A DNA stretch of 64,000 bases from Bacteroidales bacterium (GCA_023229505.1 JALNZD010000010.1:28588-92587); one strand, 5' to 3'; positions 17,744 to 26,693 are shown, numbered from the stretch's first letter. Notes: generated by a model not told the origin, from the letters alone. Program-made: numbers and translations.

Positions 17744-18432
17744 TTCATATGGAACAATACAAAATCCTTCTGGTGGATGATGAGCCGGATATCCTTGAAT
17801 TCCTGGGTTATAACCTGCGGAATGAGGGTTACGAAGTTCACACCAGCAATAATGGAAAAGATGGCCTGGCTAAAGCACTGGAAATTCTGCCGCACCTGAT
17901 TGTCCTTGATGTGATGATGCCTGAAATGGATGGCATCGAAACCTGCAAAGAGATCCGGCAAATGCCTATATTGAAAAATACCATCGTTATTTTCCTGACA
18001 GCCCGCGGGGAAGATTATTCCCAGATCGCCGGTTTTGAAGCAGGGGCTGATGACTATGTAACCAAACCGGTTAAGCCACGCGTACTGGTAAGCAGGGTCA
18101 AAGCATTGCTCAGGAGATATCAAGAAGAACCAGGGAAAGAAGCGGGACAAACTCTCGTATTAAATGAGTTTATAATTGACCGTGAAAGGTATGTTGTGAT
18201 TAAAGACGGGCAGGAGTATAATTTGCCAAGGAAGGAATTTGAATTGTTGAGATTGCTGGCTTCAAAACCCAACAGGGTTTTTACTCGGGAAGAGATCCTG
18301 TCCACCATCTGGGGGAGCGATGTAATCGTAGGCGACCGGACGATTGATGTTCATATAAGGAAAATCCGCGAAAAACTCGAAACACCAAACATTAAGACCA
18401 TCAAGGGAGTTGGTTATAAATTTGAGGATTAG
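17740..18432 (+). CDS. phoB: Phosphate response regulator PhoB (OmpR family)
   Basis: 230 residues: a receiver domain with the acidic pocket DDE (13-15), phospho-acceptor Asp57 in LIVLDVMMPEMDG and conserved Lys in VTKPVKP, then a winged-helix DNA-binding domain (about 130-230, with RTIDVHIRKIREKL). It should bind 11-bp direct repeats such as those found at three promoters of this island. The ATG at 17740 overlaps the phoR stop (ATGA); an alternative ATG at 17749 (MEQYK) would shorten it by three residues. The stop TAG overlaps the stop of the convergent small gene within TTAG. Confidence 0.93.
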   Translation: MIHMEQYKILLVDDEPDILEFLGYNLRNEGYEVHTSNNGKDGLAKALEILPHLIVLDVMMPEMDGIETCKEIRQMPILKNTIVIFLTARGEDYSQIAGFEAGADDYVTKPVKPRVLVSRVKALLRRYQEEPGKEAGQTLVLNEFIIDRERYVVIKDGQEYNLPRKEFELLRLLASKPNRVFTREEILSTIWGSDVIVGDRTIDVHIRKIREKLETPNIKTIKGVGYKFED

Positions 18433-18785
18433 CGGGAAGTCTGATCTGCCGCTATGTTTTGGAGTGATATTTCAATATCCTCGGCTTTCTGATCAATCTT
18501 AATTTCTTCTTCACGGTCGGAATAAGAGATCAGGGAACATTTAACCTTGTAAGTATCTGGAATAAGCCCGCTGATTGAAAAATTACCGTCGAAATCCGTA
18601 TATGCTTCAAAATCTGTGCCTTCAATCCGGATCAATGCACCAGCCAGTGTTTCCTGGTTGGTTTTATCAATCACTTTGCCGGAAAGGGTAACTGTTTTTG
18701 CGGCGCCTTCACCTGTATTATCAGCGAATGCTGAGGAAATGCCCAAAATCATTAATGACAGTATTATAAATGTTACTTTTTTCAT
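18429..18785 (-). CDS. Small secreted protein with a single carboxypeptidase-regulatory-like domain
   Basis: 118 residues: a signal peptide (ends GISSAFA) and one beta-sandwich domain of the CarboxypepD_reg-like type (VTLSGKVIDKTNQETLAGAL, then YTDFDGNFSISGLIPDTYKV). The same fold forms the N-terminal extension of the nearby TonB-dependent receptor. It probably stays in the periplasm or at the outer membrane; its function is unknown. I take the ATG at 18785 because the upstream in-frame ATG at 18809 directly follows the -7 element and precedes the expected transcript start. The promoter carries a Pho-box-like array, so this is probably a phosphate-starvation protein. Confidence 0.75.
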   Translation of the reverse strand: MKKVTFIILSLMILGISSAFADNTGEGAAKTVTLSGKVIDKTNQETLAGALIRIEGTDFEAYTDFDGNFSISGLIPDTYKVKCSLISYSDREEEIKIDQKAEDIEISLQNIAADQTSR

Positions 18786-18810
18786 TGGTTTAATTTTAAA
18801 ATTAATCATG

Positions 18811-18855
18811 CAAAAGTAACCGTGGTATGTTAAGGAAATATTAAGCCAATATTAG
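18811..18855 (-). promoter_or_regulatory. Phased 11-bp array plus -7 element (candidate Pho box) for the small secreted protein
   Basis: Read on the minus strand: CTAATATTGGC, TTAATATTTCC, TTAACATACCA (18855-18823), then CGGT, then TACTTTTG (18818-18811), a perfect TAnnTTTG. The array again ends 4 nt before the -7 element. The distance from the central half-site TTAATATTTCC to the -7 element is 26 nt. Confidence 0.65.
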
Positions 18856-18903
18856 GTTATTGTGATTATTAATTGGTAGGGGATATTTGGATGAAAATAG
18901 ATC

Positions 18904-19362
18904 TCAATAATCCTTCTGGTCGATCAATGTGCCTTTATCATCATACATGAGCCAGGTCCCTCGCTTTTCCCCGTCTTTGTAAGTCATATCATATCTTAAT
19001 GTCCCAAATTCATCCCATATATACCATTTTCCGTCTTTTTTATTTTCTGTATAATTGGCTTCTGCAATTTTAACATTTTGCAGGCCCCATTTCTCCCATT
19101 TACCGTGCTTCATGCCCTTTTGGAAGGATCTGATCTCTTCAGGCTGACCATCATCAAAATAAATCTTTGTCAAGCCGTCCAGCATGCCATCTTTTACTTC
19201 TATGGTTGCCCGGATAACCGAATCCGCATAATATTCATAGCAGGTGCCTGTAAACATCTTCCCTTGCTCATCGTAATATATTCCATCTGAACCCTGCCGG
19301 GTTTGTGCAAAGCCAGAGATGAACATCATGATGAAAATGTATATGGTAAAAGTTCTCAACAT
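18904..19362 (-). CDS. Secreted MORN/YwqK-type repeat protein
   Basis: 152 residues with a signal peptide (MLRTFTIYIFIMMFISGFAQ) and about four repeats of the form xDGxxKIYFxDGQ, xHGKWEKWG, KDGKWYIWDEFG and KRGTWLMYDDKG, typical of MORN_2/YwqK-like proteins. Such repeats form beta-hairpin sheets; many are annotated as antitoxin-like but their roles are mostly unknown. I choose ATG 19362 because it begins a clean signal peptide; the in-frame ATG at 19428 would add 22 unlikely residues. It lies 137 nt downstream of the TonB receptor on the same strand, but co-transcription is uncertain. Confidence 0.7.
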   Translation of the reverse strand: MLRTFTIYIFIMMFISGFAQTRQGSDGIYYDEQGKMFTGTCYEYYADSVIRATIEVKDGMLDGLTKIYFDDGQPEEIRSFQKGMKHGKWEKWGLQNVKIAEANYTENKKDGKWYIWDEFGTLRYDMTYKDGEKRGTWLMYDDKGTLIDQKDY

Positions 19363-19499
19363 ATATTCTTTAAGTTTATTTCTTGTAAAAAACCATAGCG
19401 CCCAGCTTACACCAGGTTGAATGCCCAATGGCGAATTTAATATATTTTTCTAAGTAGATGACCAGAATTTGCAACATTCTTTAAGTTAATCTATGTGAT

Positions 19500-22394
19500 T
19501 CAGAAAAGTGAATAGCTCAATCTCAACTGAAAAGTAATCCCCTGGTATAACCGTGTAAAATATTGATCGGTAGCCTCATAAGATTTAAATATAGATTCCT
19601 TCTTTGCGTTAAGAAGATTTTCGATCTTCAAACCAATCTGCAGGCGCTTATCCTCTCCCAGGCTTTTATTGCTGTTAAAGTTTAAACTGTTGAAAGGTTT
19701 GGAATAAATATCAGGACGGTCAACCATACCGACATATTGAAGTGTTTGTCCCTGAACATTGTAGTAAAGTCCGGCTTCAAAGCCGTTCCAGAATCCTTTT
19801 ACGCCTCCGTTATATGAAACACCGAAATTAATAATATAAGGCGCCTGGCCTGCCATATCGCGGTATTCGTCAATAGTTTGGCCGGTGCGTGCATTTGCAA
19901 CCCTGGAATCGTATTCTGTATTGCTTAACCTGATAATCGATTTGGTAAAAGTTAGGTTCGACGAAATGGCCATGTTCCTGAGTGCCTCGATGAGTGGTTC
20001 AAGATTCAGACGAAACTCGATCTCAGCGCCGAATACCTGGCCATCCCCCACATTGCGTGGCTGAAAAGATCCGGCCAGAGTGGCATACTGTACCATTTCT
20101 ATAGGATTGTCAAACATCTTATAAAACCCACTCAAAGAAATCGTTTGACCATTCGATGGAAACAATTCCCAACGAAGGTCGAAATTGTGAATATCTGTAC
20201 TTACCAGGTTTCCGTCCCAGTATTCAATACCGGCAACATCGTCGGCATCGCGGAACAAACCACCGATAAATGTGCGACCGCTTATAGGATCGTATATTTC
20301 AGCATAAGATAATTCTTTGAAGGAAGGACGGGCGATGGTTTTGGCATAAGAAAATCTTAGATTTTGCTTCTCCGACAAAGTGTAGATAAAATTAACCGAA
20401 GGGAAAAAGTCAGTATTATCGAGCACCTTTTCATTATCAAGAATATTATACCCAAGCTGGTCCTGACCTGTATAATGCTGGACGTAGTTTTCGACACGGA
20501 TACCCAGTATGGTTTTCAGGTTTTTTATCGGGCTAAGTTCCATGGAAACATAACCTGCAGTATTATTTGTACTGGAATTAAACTGGTTTGGATTTACCGG
20601 GACAAAAGGTGCTTCGTATGTAGTACCATTGTTAATATTTCCATCGCGCGGCCACAGATTTTCCGGCAGGAAGAGTTCATCAGGGTTGCCTGTTAGGGGC
20701 ACATTCCGTATATTAAGCGCATAGCTGAGGATGGCAAAGTCACGTTCTTTGAAAGTGTAGGCTCCTCCAAACTGCAGTTTGGAATTTTGGCCCATGATCT
20801 CAAATCCCTTTGTTATGTGTATTAAACCGGCCAGGTTGACCTCTTCCAGGTCGCGCCATATTCTTTCAGGAAATCCGGATTCTGTACCTATTACGAAGTC
20901 TCCCTCCGAGACCACATACCTGGTAAACCGGATATCAGGATCTTCCATTTTTGATAAGGTGGGTGAAAGTTTCCATTCAACATCCCATTTCGTACCGGTG
21001 AATGTGTGTTTACCATTGATAATCAAATTGGTAAGCGAGCGTTCACTATAATCAAGATTATGCTGAAAACCTTCGAAATCGCTTCCCTGGTCTGAGCCAA
21101 TATAATCGAAAATACCTGCTTTGGATTCTCCATTTTGCAAGTGCAGAAGGTTGATACGGTATTTTGAATTAAGTGTTTTGATAGCGAATCCAGCCATCCC
21201 GCTCAATAAAACGCTGCTTACTCCATAGTCACCTTTCTGAAATTCACGGACACCCATTTCATACACATCAGGATCCCCTGAAAGACCATAGCGTCCATAC
21301 TCAGCATCTTTATAAAACTCTGTATTGCTTTTATAAGAAAGGGCAAAATTATACCCCAGGGTTACTTTCTTGTGTGCGATTTGGTTACCCAGGGAAGCCC
21401 CAAAACCATAATCCATGAAACTCATTTTCTGGTAAGCTGCCATAGCAGGATTGAAATTTTCAAGTATTTCCCTGTACCGCTGGGCTATTTCTCCGTCAGG
21501 ATCGCCGACTACTTCAGAAAAGAAAGGAATATTGGTTGTTGCGGGAATTTCTCTTGTTCCATCATCAAAACCAAGAAAATCAGTTTTACCACCGTTATAA
21601 GTAAGATAATCGCTCTTAAAATGAAATCCGGGATTATATCCTGCACTTAAGGAAATATTTCCTTTTTTTTCCTCTGGAAAATCTTTTATGGCGATATCGA
21701 TGACTCCGCCCGTAAAATCTGCAGGCAGGTCAGCCGTAAATGATTTGAGAACAATGATGTTATCTATGATATTGGTGGGGAAAATGTCCATCTGAAGCGT
21801 ATTGCGGTCGGGATCAAGACCGGGTATATCAACCCCGTTGAGGATAGTCTTGGTATAACGGTCACCCAGTCCGCGCACATACACATATTTTCCACCTTCT
21901 ACTGAGACACCAGGAACACGTTTCATAGAGGAGGCGGCATCTGAATCACCTATTTTCCTGAAACTGACTGATGAAATGCCATCAATTACATTGTCGGATT
22001 TCCTTTTAATGGTAAGCAATGCATTTTCTGTATTCCGCAATCCCTGGGCTGTGATCACAACCTCGGTAAGCTCAAATGTAGTTTCCTTCAGCCGCAGATT
22101 GTCGAAAAGCGAAACTTCTCCTGGTTTTACCTGAAGTTCTTTAATAATTAGCGTTTCATAAGAAATGAAGGACACTCTCAGATTATATGACCCGGGTTCA
22201 ACGCTCAGGTTGAACTTACCATCCAAATCTGTAAGGGTTCCCATAGTAGTTCCTTCCAGGAATATCGTGACACCTGGCAGGTACTCACCGGTAGCATCAT
22301 CGAAAACTGTTCCCCTTATAATACCATTCTGCGCGTGCAAGAGGGATGTTAAAAGAAGTAAAAAGAAAACGATGGATAATTTAAATACATGCAT
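19500..22394 (-). CDS. TonB-dependent outer-membrane receptor with CarboxypepD_reg-like N-terminus
   Basis: 964 residues: a signal peptide (ends SLLHAQ), a regulatory-like beta domain (about 22-105, IRGTVFDDATGEYLPGVTIF), a plug (about 120-250, with VYVRGLGDRYTKTILNG and DFTGGVIDIAIKDFPEEK) and a 22-strand barrel ending in Phe (LRLSYSLF). It imports a substrate using TonB energy. It has no SusD partner. Instead a beta-helix lipoprotein gene precedes it by 94 nt, and that gene has a candidate Pho box, so the substrate is plausibly a phosphorus compound (inference). I take ATG 22394 (MHVFKLS); the upstream in-frame ATG at 22481 precedes the signal peptide by 29 residues and overlaps a hairpin. 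Confidence 0.88.
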   Translation of the reverse strand: MHVFKLSIVFFLLLLTSLLHAQNGIIRGTVFDDATGEYLPGVTIFLEGTTMGTLTDLDGKFNLSVEPGSYNLRVSFISYETLIIKELQVKPGEVSLFDNLRLKETTFELTEVVITAQGLRNTENALLTIKRKSDNVIDGISSVSFRKIGDSDAASSMKRVPGVSVEGGKYVYVRGLGDRYTKTILNGVDIPGLDPDRNTLQMDIFPTNIIDNIIVLKSFTADLPADFTGGVIDIAIKDFPEEKKGNISLSAGYNPGFHFKSDYLTYNGGKTDFLGFDDGTREIPATTNIPFFSEVVGDPDGEIAQRYREILENFNPAMAAYQKMSFMDYGFGASLGNQIAHKKVTLGYNFALSYKSNTEFYKDAEYGRYGLSGDPDVYEMGVREFQKGDYGVSSVLLSGMAGFAIKTLNSKYRINLLHLQNGESKAGIFDYIGSDQGSDFEGFQHNLDYSERSLTNLIINGKHTFTGTKWDVEWKLSPTLSKMEDPDIRFTRYVVSEGDFVIGTESGFPERIWRDLEEVNLAGLIHITKGFEIMGQNSKLQFGGAYTFKERDFAILSYALNIRNVPLTGNPDELFLPENLWPRDGNINNGTTYEAPFVPVNPNQFNSSTNNTAGYVSMELSPIKNLKTILGIRVENYVQHYTGQDQLGYNILDNEKVLDNTDFFPSVNFIYTLSEKQNLRFSYAKTIARPSFKELSYAEIYDPISGRTFIGGLFRDADDVAGIEYWDGNLVSTDIHNFDLRWELFPSNGQTISLSGFYKMFDNPIEMVQYATLAGSFQPRNVGDGQVFGAEIEFRLNLEPLIEALRNMAISSNLTFTKSIIRLSNTEYDSRVANARTGQTIDEYRDMAGQAPYIINFGVSYNGGVKGFWNGFEAGLYYNVQGQTLQYVGMVDRPDIYSKPFNSLNFNSNKSLGEDKRLQIGLKIENLLNAKKESIFKSYEATDQYFTRLYQGITFQLRLSYSLF

Positions 22395-22432
22395 GTAAAA
22401 TAATTCTGGAGTCCTCGGTTTCAAAACCAAAA

Positions 22433-22457
22433 CTCGCAGACTTGAAAAACCTGCGAG
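22433..22457 (-). terminator. Hairpin between lipoprotein and TonB receptor genes (possible attenuator)
   Basis: On the minus strand CTCGCAG, an 11-nt loop and CTGCGAG are followed by TTTTGGTTTTG. The 7-bp stem and imperfect T-tract would make a weak terminator, lowering receptor expression relative to the lipoprotein. It could equally be an intergenic repeat. Confidence 0.4.
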
Positions 22458-22488
22458 CTTTGATGATATAATAAACGACAACTATTGA

Positions 22489-23919
22489 TTAAAAGTTATC
22501 TAAAGCTCCTGATACTGAAGCCCATGACCATGTCTGGAATTTTGTAACATCGGCTCCGACTGTATTTGCGCCTTCGGCAACAATAGTCACATAAGCATCG
22601 CTGCCGGCTTTAAAATAGTCAGTTACGATAGCACCTTCCGGTAAGGTAGCCTGCAAACCTGAGGCCACCAGGCCGGTAGGATTAAGGTCAAAATCCTGAC
22701 CTGTAGCTACACCAAAGAAATAAATGCTTGTCATGGTAGCGATGGAGTTGTCGTCGAGATCGACCAGACCTTCAGCGCCATCGGCATAAACAGAACCGTT
22801 TTTAAGAGTGTGGCCAGCCGACATGGAGCCTTCCGGACCGTCGAGTTCGAAACATTCGTCACCCGGGTTCACAACGATAAAGTTATCGAGTGTACCGGCC
22901 CATGATTGGTCGGTATCGACTGCGTCATCACCGACATTCCAGATAATCGCATTTTTAACGCTTACGGTGCCGCCGAACCATTCGATACCGTCATCTTGAT
23001 TAGCGATGATTTCTACGTTTTCAATGATAGTACCTGAACCAACGCCACCGAGGGTAAGGCCATTGATCTCATTACCTTCCCCGATGTTAGTTCCGCCATG
23101 ACGAATTGAAACATACCGGATCACACCGGAATTATCGGCAGGATTATCGCCACCATAGAGACCGTTTTGATCTGAGGGAGGAATACCTTCTATCTGCATG
23201 GAAGCAGCATCGGCCGAAATAGGGGCATTTCCCAGAATCAGAAGACCTCCCCAGAGTCCGTTCAGGACGGGATCCAGGTTCGGGCTTGCTATTTCACCGG
23301 GCATAATTTCATCGGCAACCGAAGTAAATATAATCGGGGAATCAGCAGTACCTTCTGCCATAATTTTACCGCCACGGGCGATCAAAAGAGCCGTTGCATT
23401 GGCACCTGTGCCAGCCTGGCCTTTTACTATAACTCCCGGTTGAATGGTAAGGGTAACACCGGCTAAAACTGCAATACGACTTTCGAGGGTATAAACCTTC
23501 CCGGTTTCCCAGGTAGTATTTTCAGTGATGTTTCCTGGCACTGAGACTTCTAATTCTTCTTCAACCACGCTGATAACAGCAGTAGCCGAACCAGCCTGGT
23601 CATCATTATCAGTTATTGTCAGAACTACTGAACCGGCTCCAACTGATGTGCCTGCAGTAAAAGTAACAACTATGCTGCCTGATTCAGATCCGATGGTACC
23701 ATCGGTCTTTACCGTAACAGTGCCGTTAATGGCAACTGCATTTGTTGATTTAAAACCTGCTTCCGATGTAAACTCAAAAGTTAAATCAACGGACGAACTA
23801 ATTTCAACTGTAGCATTTGTAGGAACAGTAACTGCAGGAATTTTGTTTGTTTCGTCTTTTTTGCAGGAGGAAAAAATTGCCAAGGAGGCTACTACGAAAT
23901 AGATAAGGATTTTTTTCAT
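22489..23919 (-). CDS. Surface-type lipoprotein with right-handed beta-helix
   Basis: 476 residues: a lipoprotein signal (MKKILIYFVVASLAIFSSCKK, acylated Cys about 19), an Ig-like region (about 30-120) and a parallel beta-helix region (about 130-440) rich in rungs such as ENVEIIANQDDGIEWFGG and VKNAIIWNVGDDAVDTD. The KKDE run after Cys is acidic and could favour export to the cell surface, as in SusD-type lipoproteins. It is the first gene of a pair with the TonB receptor and has a Pho-box-like array upstream. I infer that it captures or processes the receptor's substrate; no catalytic residues are recognised. Confidence 0.78.
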   Translation of the reverse strand: MKKILIYFVVASLAIFSSCKKDETNKIPAVTVPTNATVEISSSVDLTFEFTSEAGFKSTNAVAINGTVTVKTDGTIGSESGSIVVTFTAGTSVGAGSVVLTITDNDDQAGSATAVISVVEEELEVSVPGNITENTTWETGKVYTLESRIAVLAGVTLTIQPGVIVKGQAGTGANATALLIARGGKIMAEGTADSPIIFTSVADEIMPGEIASPNLDPVLNGLWGGLLILGNAPISADAASMQIEGIPPSDQNGLYGGDNPADNSGVIRYVSIRHGGTNIGEGNEINGLTLGGVGSGTIIENVEIIANQDDGIEWFGGTVSVKNAIIWNVGDDAVDTDQSWAGTLDNFIVVNPGDECFELDGPEGSMSAGHTLKNGSVYADGAEGLVDLDDNSIATMTSIYFFGVATGQDFDLNPTGLVASGLQATLPEGAIVTDYFKAGSDAYVTIVAEGANTVGADVTKFQTWSWASVSGALDNF

Positions 23920-23943
23920 ATTTATTTTCTTTTAATTTTTCTG

Positions 23944-23988
23944 CAAAAATCCGGTCTACAGATTACCCTAATGTTTTGTGATTGTTAC
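23944..23988 (-). promoter_or_regulatory. Phased 11-bp array plus -7 element (candidate Pho box) for the lipoprotein-receptor pair
   Basis: Read on the minus strand: GTAACAATCAC, AAAACATTAGG, GTAATCTGTAG (23988-23956), then ACCG, then GATTTTTG (23951-23944), one base off TAnnTTTG, as at the porin. The array ends 4 nt before the -7 element. Further TTAATGTTA and TTTTAACATG phrases at 24011-24032 may be extra, out-of-phase sites. Confidence 0.6.
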
Positions 23989-24077
23989 TAAAACATTATG
24001 AATTACAGTTGCATGTTAAAATAACATTAAGGAGGGCAGAACGGTCATCTATTCCGGAGAAAGTCTAAGGAGAGTTA

Positions 24078-24165
24078 AACGCTGACAGGTCTGACGACAC
24101 TGTCAGGTTTAAAGTGGTGAAATAAAGACCTGACAGCGTCCGTCGCCAGGTGGACCTGTCAGCGT
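24078..24165. repeat. Two adjacent CTGACAG/CTGTCAG hairpins
   Basis: CTGACAG (24082-24088) pairs with CTGTCAG (24100-24106), and CTGACAG (24130-24136) pairs with CTGTCAG (24156-24162). Longer phrases GCTGACAGGTC and GACCTGTCAGC are also complementary across the whole unit. The right arm contains the stop codon of the P-type ATPase gene (24159-24161), so the element reached or shaped the end of that gene. It may act as a bidirectional terminator. Confidence 0.7.
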
Positions 24166-26693
24166 CTTGATAATTTGTAAACCTCAAACCAGGTTATGCT
24201 GAATATCCCGGCCACAATGCAAATCAGGGCATTCGTAAACTGGATCCTTTCAAATTGAAACAAATCCATCAGGAAAGGAATATTCAGGATTAGAATTAAA
24301 AATACGACAGCTCCACCGGCAATCCATTTAACGGTCTTATTTGGTGTTGCCAGTATCTGGAAAATATTTCTTGTCCAGGAACGGTTCGACAAAATAATGG
24401 CAATATTGGAGACAATAAGGGTCAGGAAAGACATCGCCCTGACCGTCTTTTCACTATAACCTAAATGCAGGTAGCTGAAATAAACCGCTAAAACAATTAC
24501 CAGAACGCTGCATCCCTGTAAACAACTTAATAATATCTTTTTCCTATTGAAGAAAGGTTCATCTATTTTCTTCGGTGGCCTGTTCATCACATTCTTCTCC
24601 GCTTTTTCAGCTTCAAAGATGATGGAGCAGGCCGGATCAATGATCAATTCAAGGAATACGATATGCACCGGCCACAAAAGCAGGGGAAGGTCTGCAAAAA
24701 AAACAGGGATTAGCGATAGTCCTGCAATCGGCACGTGAATGGCAAAAATATAGCCAAGCGCTTTCTGAAGGTTATCAAAAATCCTTCGTCCCATCCTGAT
24801 AGCACCCACGATAGATGAAAAATTATCATCCATGAGTACCAGGGAAGAGGCTTCACGGGCAACGTCCGTGCCTTTTTCACCCATGGCGATACCGATATTT
24901 GCAGCTTTCAATGCGGGTGCATCATTTACCCCGTCACCGGTCATGGCGACAATCTCCCTGTTTTTTTTCAGTGCATTGACAATTTTCAGCTTTTGTTCTG
25001 GGATGACCCGGGCGAATATGTTAACATCCCTGATCTTTTCGCACAATTTCTCCTCGCTCATTTCGTTTAGCTCCTGTCCTGTGATGCAAGATTCATGGTT
25101 CCTTAAACCGATTTCCCGTGCAATGTTTTTTGCAGTTACCGGATAATCTCCGGTTATCATGATCACCCGGATACCGGCTTTATAGCATTCGCTGACGGCC
25201 ACTTCCACATTTTCCCTGATCGGGTCCGACAATCCGATCAATCCAATAAAATCAAAATGGAAATCATGCTGCGTTTCCGGAAAAACATTTGAGCTGATGG
25301 TTGATTTAGCCACGCCCAAGACTCTTAATCCTTTTTGGGCTAATTTTTCAATGGATTTGGAAAGATGTTCAATTTTTTCTTTTGGAAGGTGGCATAAGTC
25401 AAAAATGGCTTCAGGTGCACCTTTCGATGCAATAGTATATTCATTTGTCCCTGCTTTTTTGAAAACCCTGGACATGGCCAGCATCTCTCTTGAAAGCGGG
25501 TATTCCTTAAGCATTTCCCAATCAGTATGCTCATGTTCCGTGCCTTCAAAATAACTTTCTCCAATGCTGTTAATGGCTTTTTCCATTGGGTCGAAAGGAT
25601 TGACCTGGCTTGAAAGAATCCCATATTCGATAATTTCATGAAATTCTTCCGGAAACACTTTATTATTAGAGATGTCCAGAAATTCCTTTCCATTGAACAG
25701 ATCGGTGACGGTCATTTTATTTTGCGTCAGCGTACCTGTTTTATCCGTGCACAACACCGTTGCGGAACCCAGGGTTTCAACGGCCGCCGGTTTCCTGGTG
25801 AGTACACTTTTTTTGGACATGCGCCAGGCGCCAAGGGCTAAAAATATAGTCAGAACTACTGGAAATTCTTCCGGAAGCATCGCCATGGCAAGTGTAATAC
25901 CCGCGAGGAAGCCTTTCAGTAAATCTCCCCTTGTCAGGGTGTAGACAATAATAACAAGGATACACAGGATGATCCCGATAATAGCAAGCCTTTTCACAAG
26001 CGTGCCCATTTCTTTTTTCAGTTTGGTAGGCTCCTCTTCAACTTCCTCAAGGGCTTTGCCGATCTGCCCGATCTCCGTGTTCATTCCTGTTGCCAGCACC
26101 TTTGCAATGCCATTGCCCTGAACCACCATCGAACCGGAATAAATAAAAGGCAAATCATCACCCCCCGGCTGTTGTGATTTATCCGATTCGTTCCACTCCG
26201 TTTTTCTTACCGGAACGGATTCTCCCGTCAGCAACGATTCGTCAACCATCAGGCTAAGCGTGTGCAGCATGGCTGCATCCGCCGGGACCCTGTCACCTTC
26301 CTGTAAAACTACAATGTCACCCGTTACCACTTCCCTGCCCGCGATCCTTCTTTCCTGGCCATAACGGATAACAAGGGCACGCGGGCTTGCGAGGTCTTTC
26401 AGTGCATCAAGGGCCTTTTCCGTTTTCTTCTCCTGGTAAAACTCTATCCCCATGACCACAAAGACAAAACCAAGCAGCATGATGCCTTCCTGGATGTCGC
26501 CTAAAACGAGGTATAATGTGCCGCAAGCCACTAACAGTAAAAACATTGGCTCTTTAATGACACCAAAAGCAATGGATAAAATATTTTTAGGCTTGGATGA
26601 GGGAAGTTCGTTGTATCCCTCAATTCGAAGCTTTTCAGCAGCTTCTGCTTCGGTCAATCCTTTAAATTTCCCTGAATTGAGATTAATCTGCAT
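24159..26693 (-). CDS. Cation-translocating P-type ATPase (calcium-pump type)
   Basis: 844 residues: an N-terminal cation-ATPase domain (about 5-75), actuator with LTGESVPV, the M4 motif MLPEEFPVVLT, phosphorylation site CTDKTGTLT (Asp317), hinge GDGVNDAP, and C-terminal helices for about ten in all. It belongs to the type II pumps. M4 reads PEEFP where animal Ca pumps have PEGLP, a form seen in many bacterial members, so calcium is the best guess but other cations are possible. It expels ions at the inner membrane using ATP. The gene appears to stand alone, and its last codons lie in an intergenic repeat. Confidence 0.85.
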   Translation of the reverse strand: MQINLNSGKFKGLTEAEAAEKLRIEGYNELPSSKPKNILSIAFGVIKEPMFLLLVACGTLYLVLGDIQEGIMLLGFVFVVMGIEFYQEKKTEKALDALKDLASPRALVIRYGQERRIAGREVVTGDIVVLQEGDRVPADAAMLHTLSLMVDESLLTGESVPVRKTEWNESDKSQQPGGDDLPFIYSGSMVVQGNGIAKVLATGMNTEIGQIGKALEEVEEEPTKLKKEMGTLVKRLAIIGIILCILVIIVYTLTRGDLLKGFLAGITLAMAMLPEEFPVVLTIFLALGAWRMSKKSVLTRKPAAVETLGSATVLCTDKTGTLTQNKMTVTDLFNGKEFLDISNNKVFPEEFHEIIEYGILSSQVNPFDPMEKAINSIGESYFEGTEHEHTDWEMLKEYPLSREMLAMSRVFKKAGTNEYTIASKGAPEAIFDLCHLPKEKIEHLSKSIEKLAQKGLRVLGVAKSTISSNVFPETQHDFHFDFIGLIGLSDPIRENVEVAVSECYKAGIRVIMITGDYPVTAKNIAREIGLRNHESCITGQELNEMSEEKLCEKIRDVNIFARVIPEQKLKIVNALKKNREIVAMTGDGVNDAPALKAANIGIAMGEKGTDVAREASSLVLMDDNFSSIVGAIRMGRRIFDNLQKALGYIFAIHVPIAGLSLIPVFFADLPLLLWPVHIVFLELIIDPACSIIFEAEKAEKNVMNRPPKKIDEPFFNRKKILLSCLQGCSVLVIVLAVYFSYLHLGYSEKTVRAMSFLTLIVSNIAIILSNRSWTRNIFQILATPNKTVKWIAGGAVVFLILILNIPFLMDLFQFERIQFTNALICIVAGIFSITWFEVYKLSRR

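Noticed and set aside
24732..24741. GGCACGTGAA and other CACGTG sites (51215, 63891) as additional parS sites.
   Set aside because: They lack the flanking GTT/AAC arms, and the sites at 24732 and 51215 lie within coding sequence.
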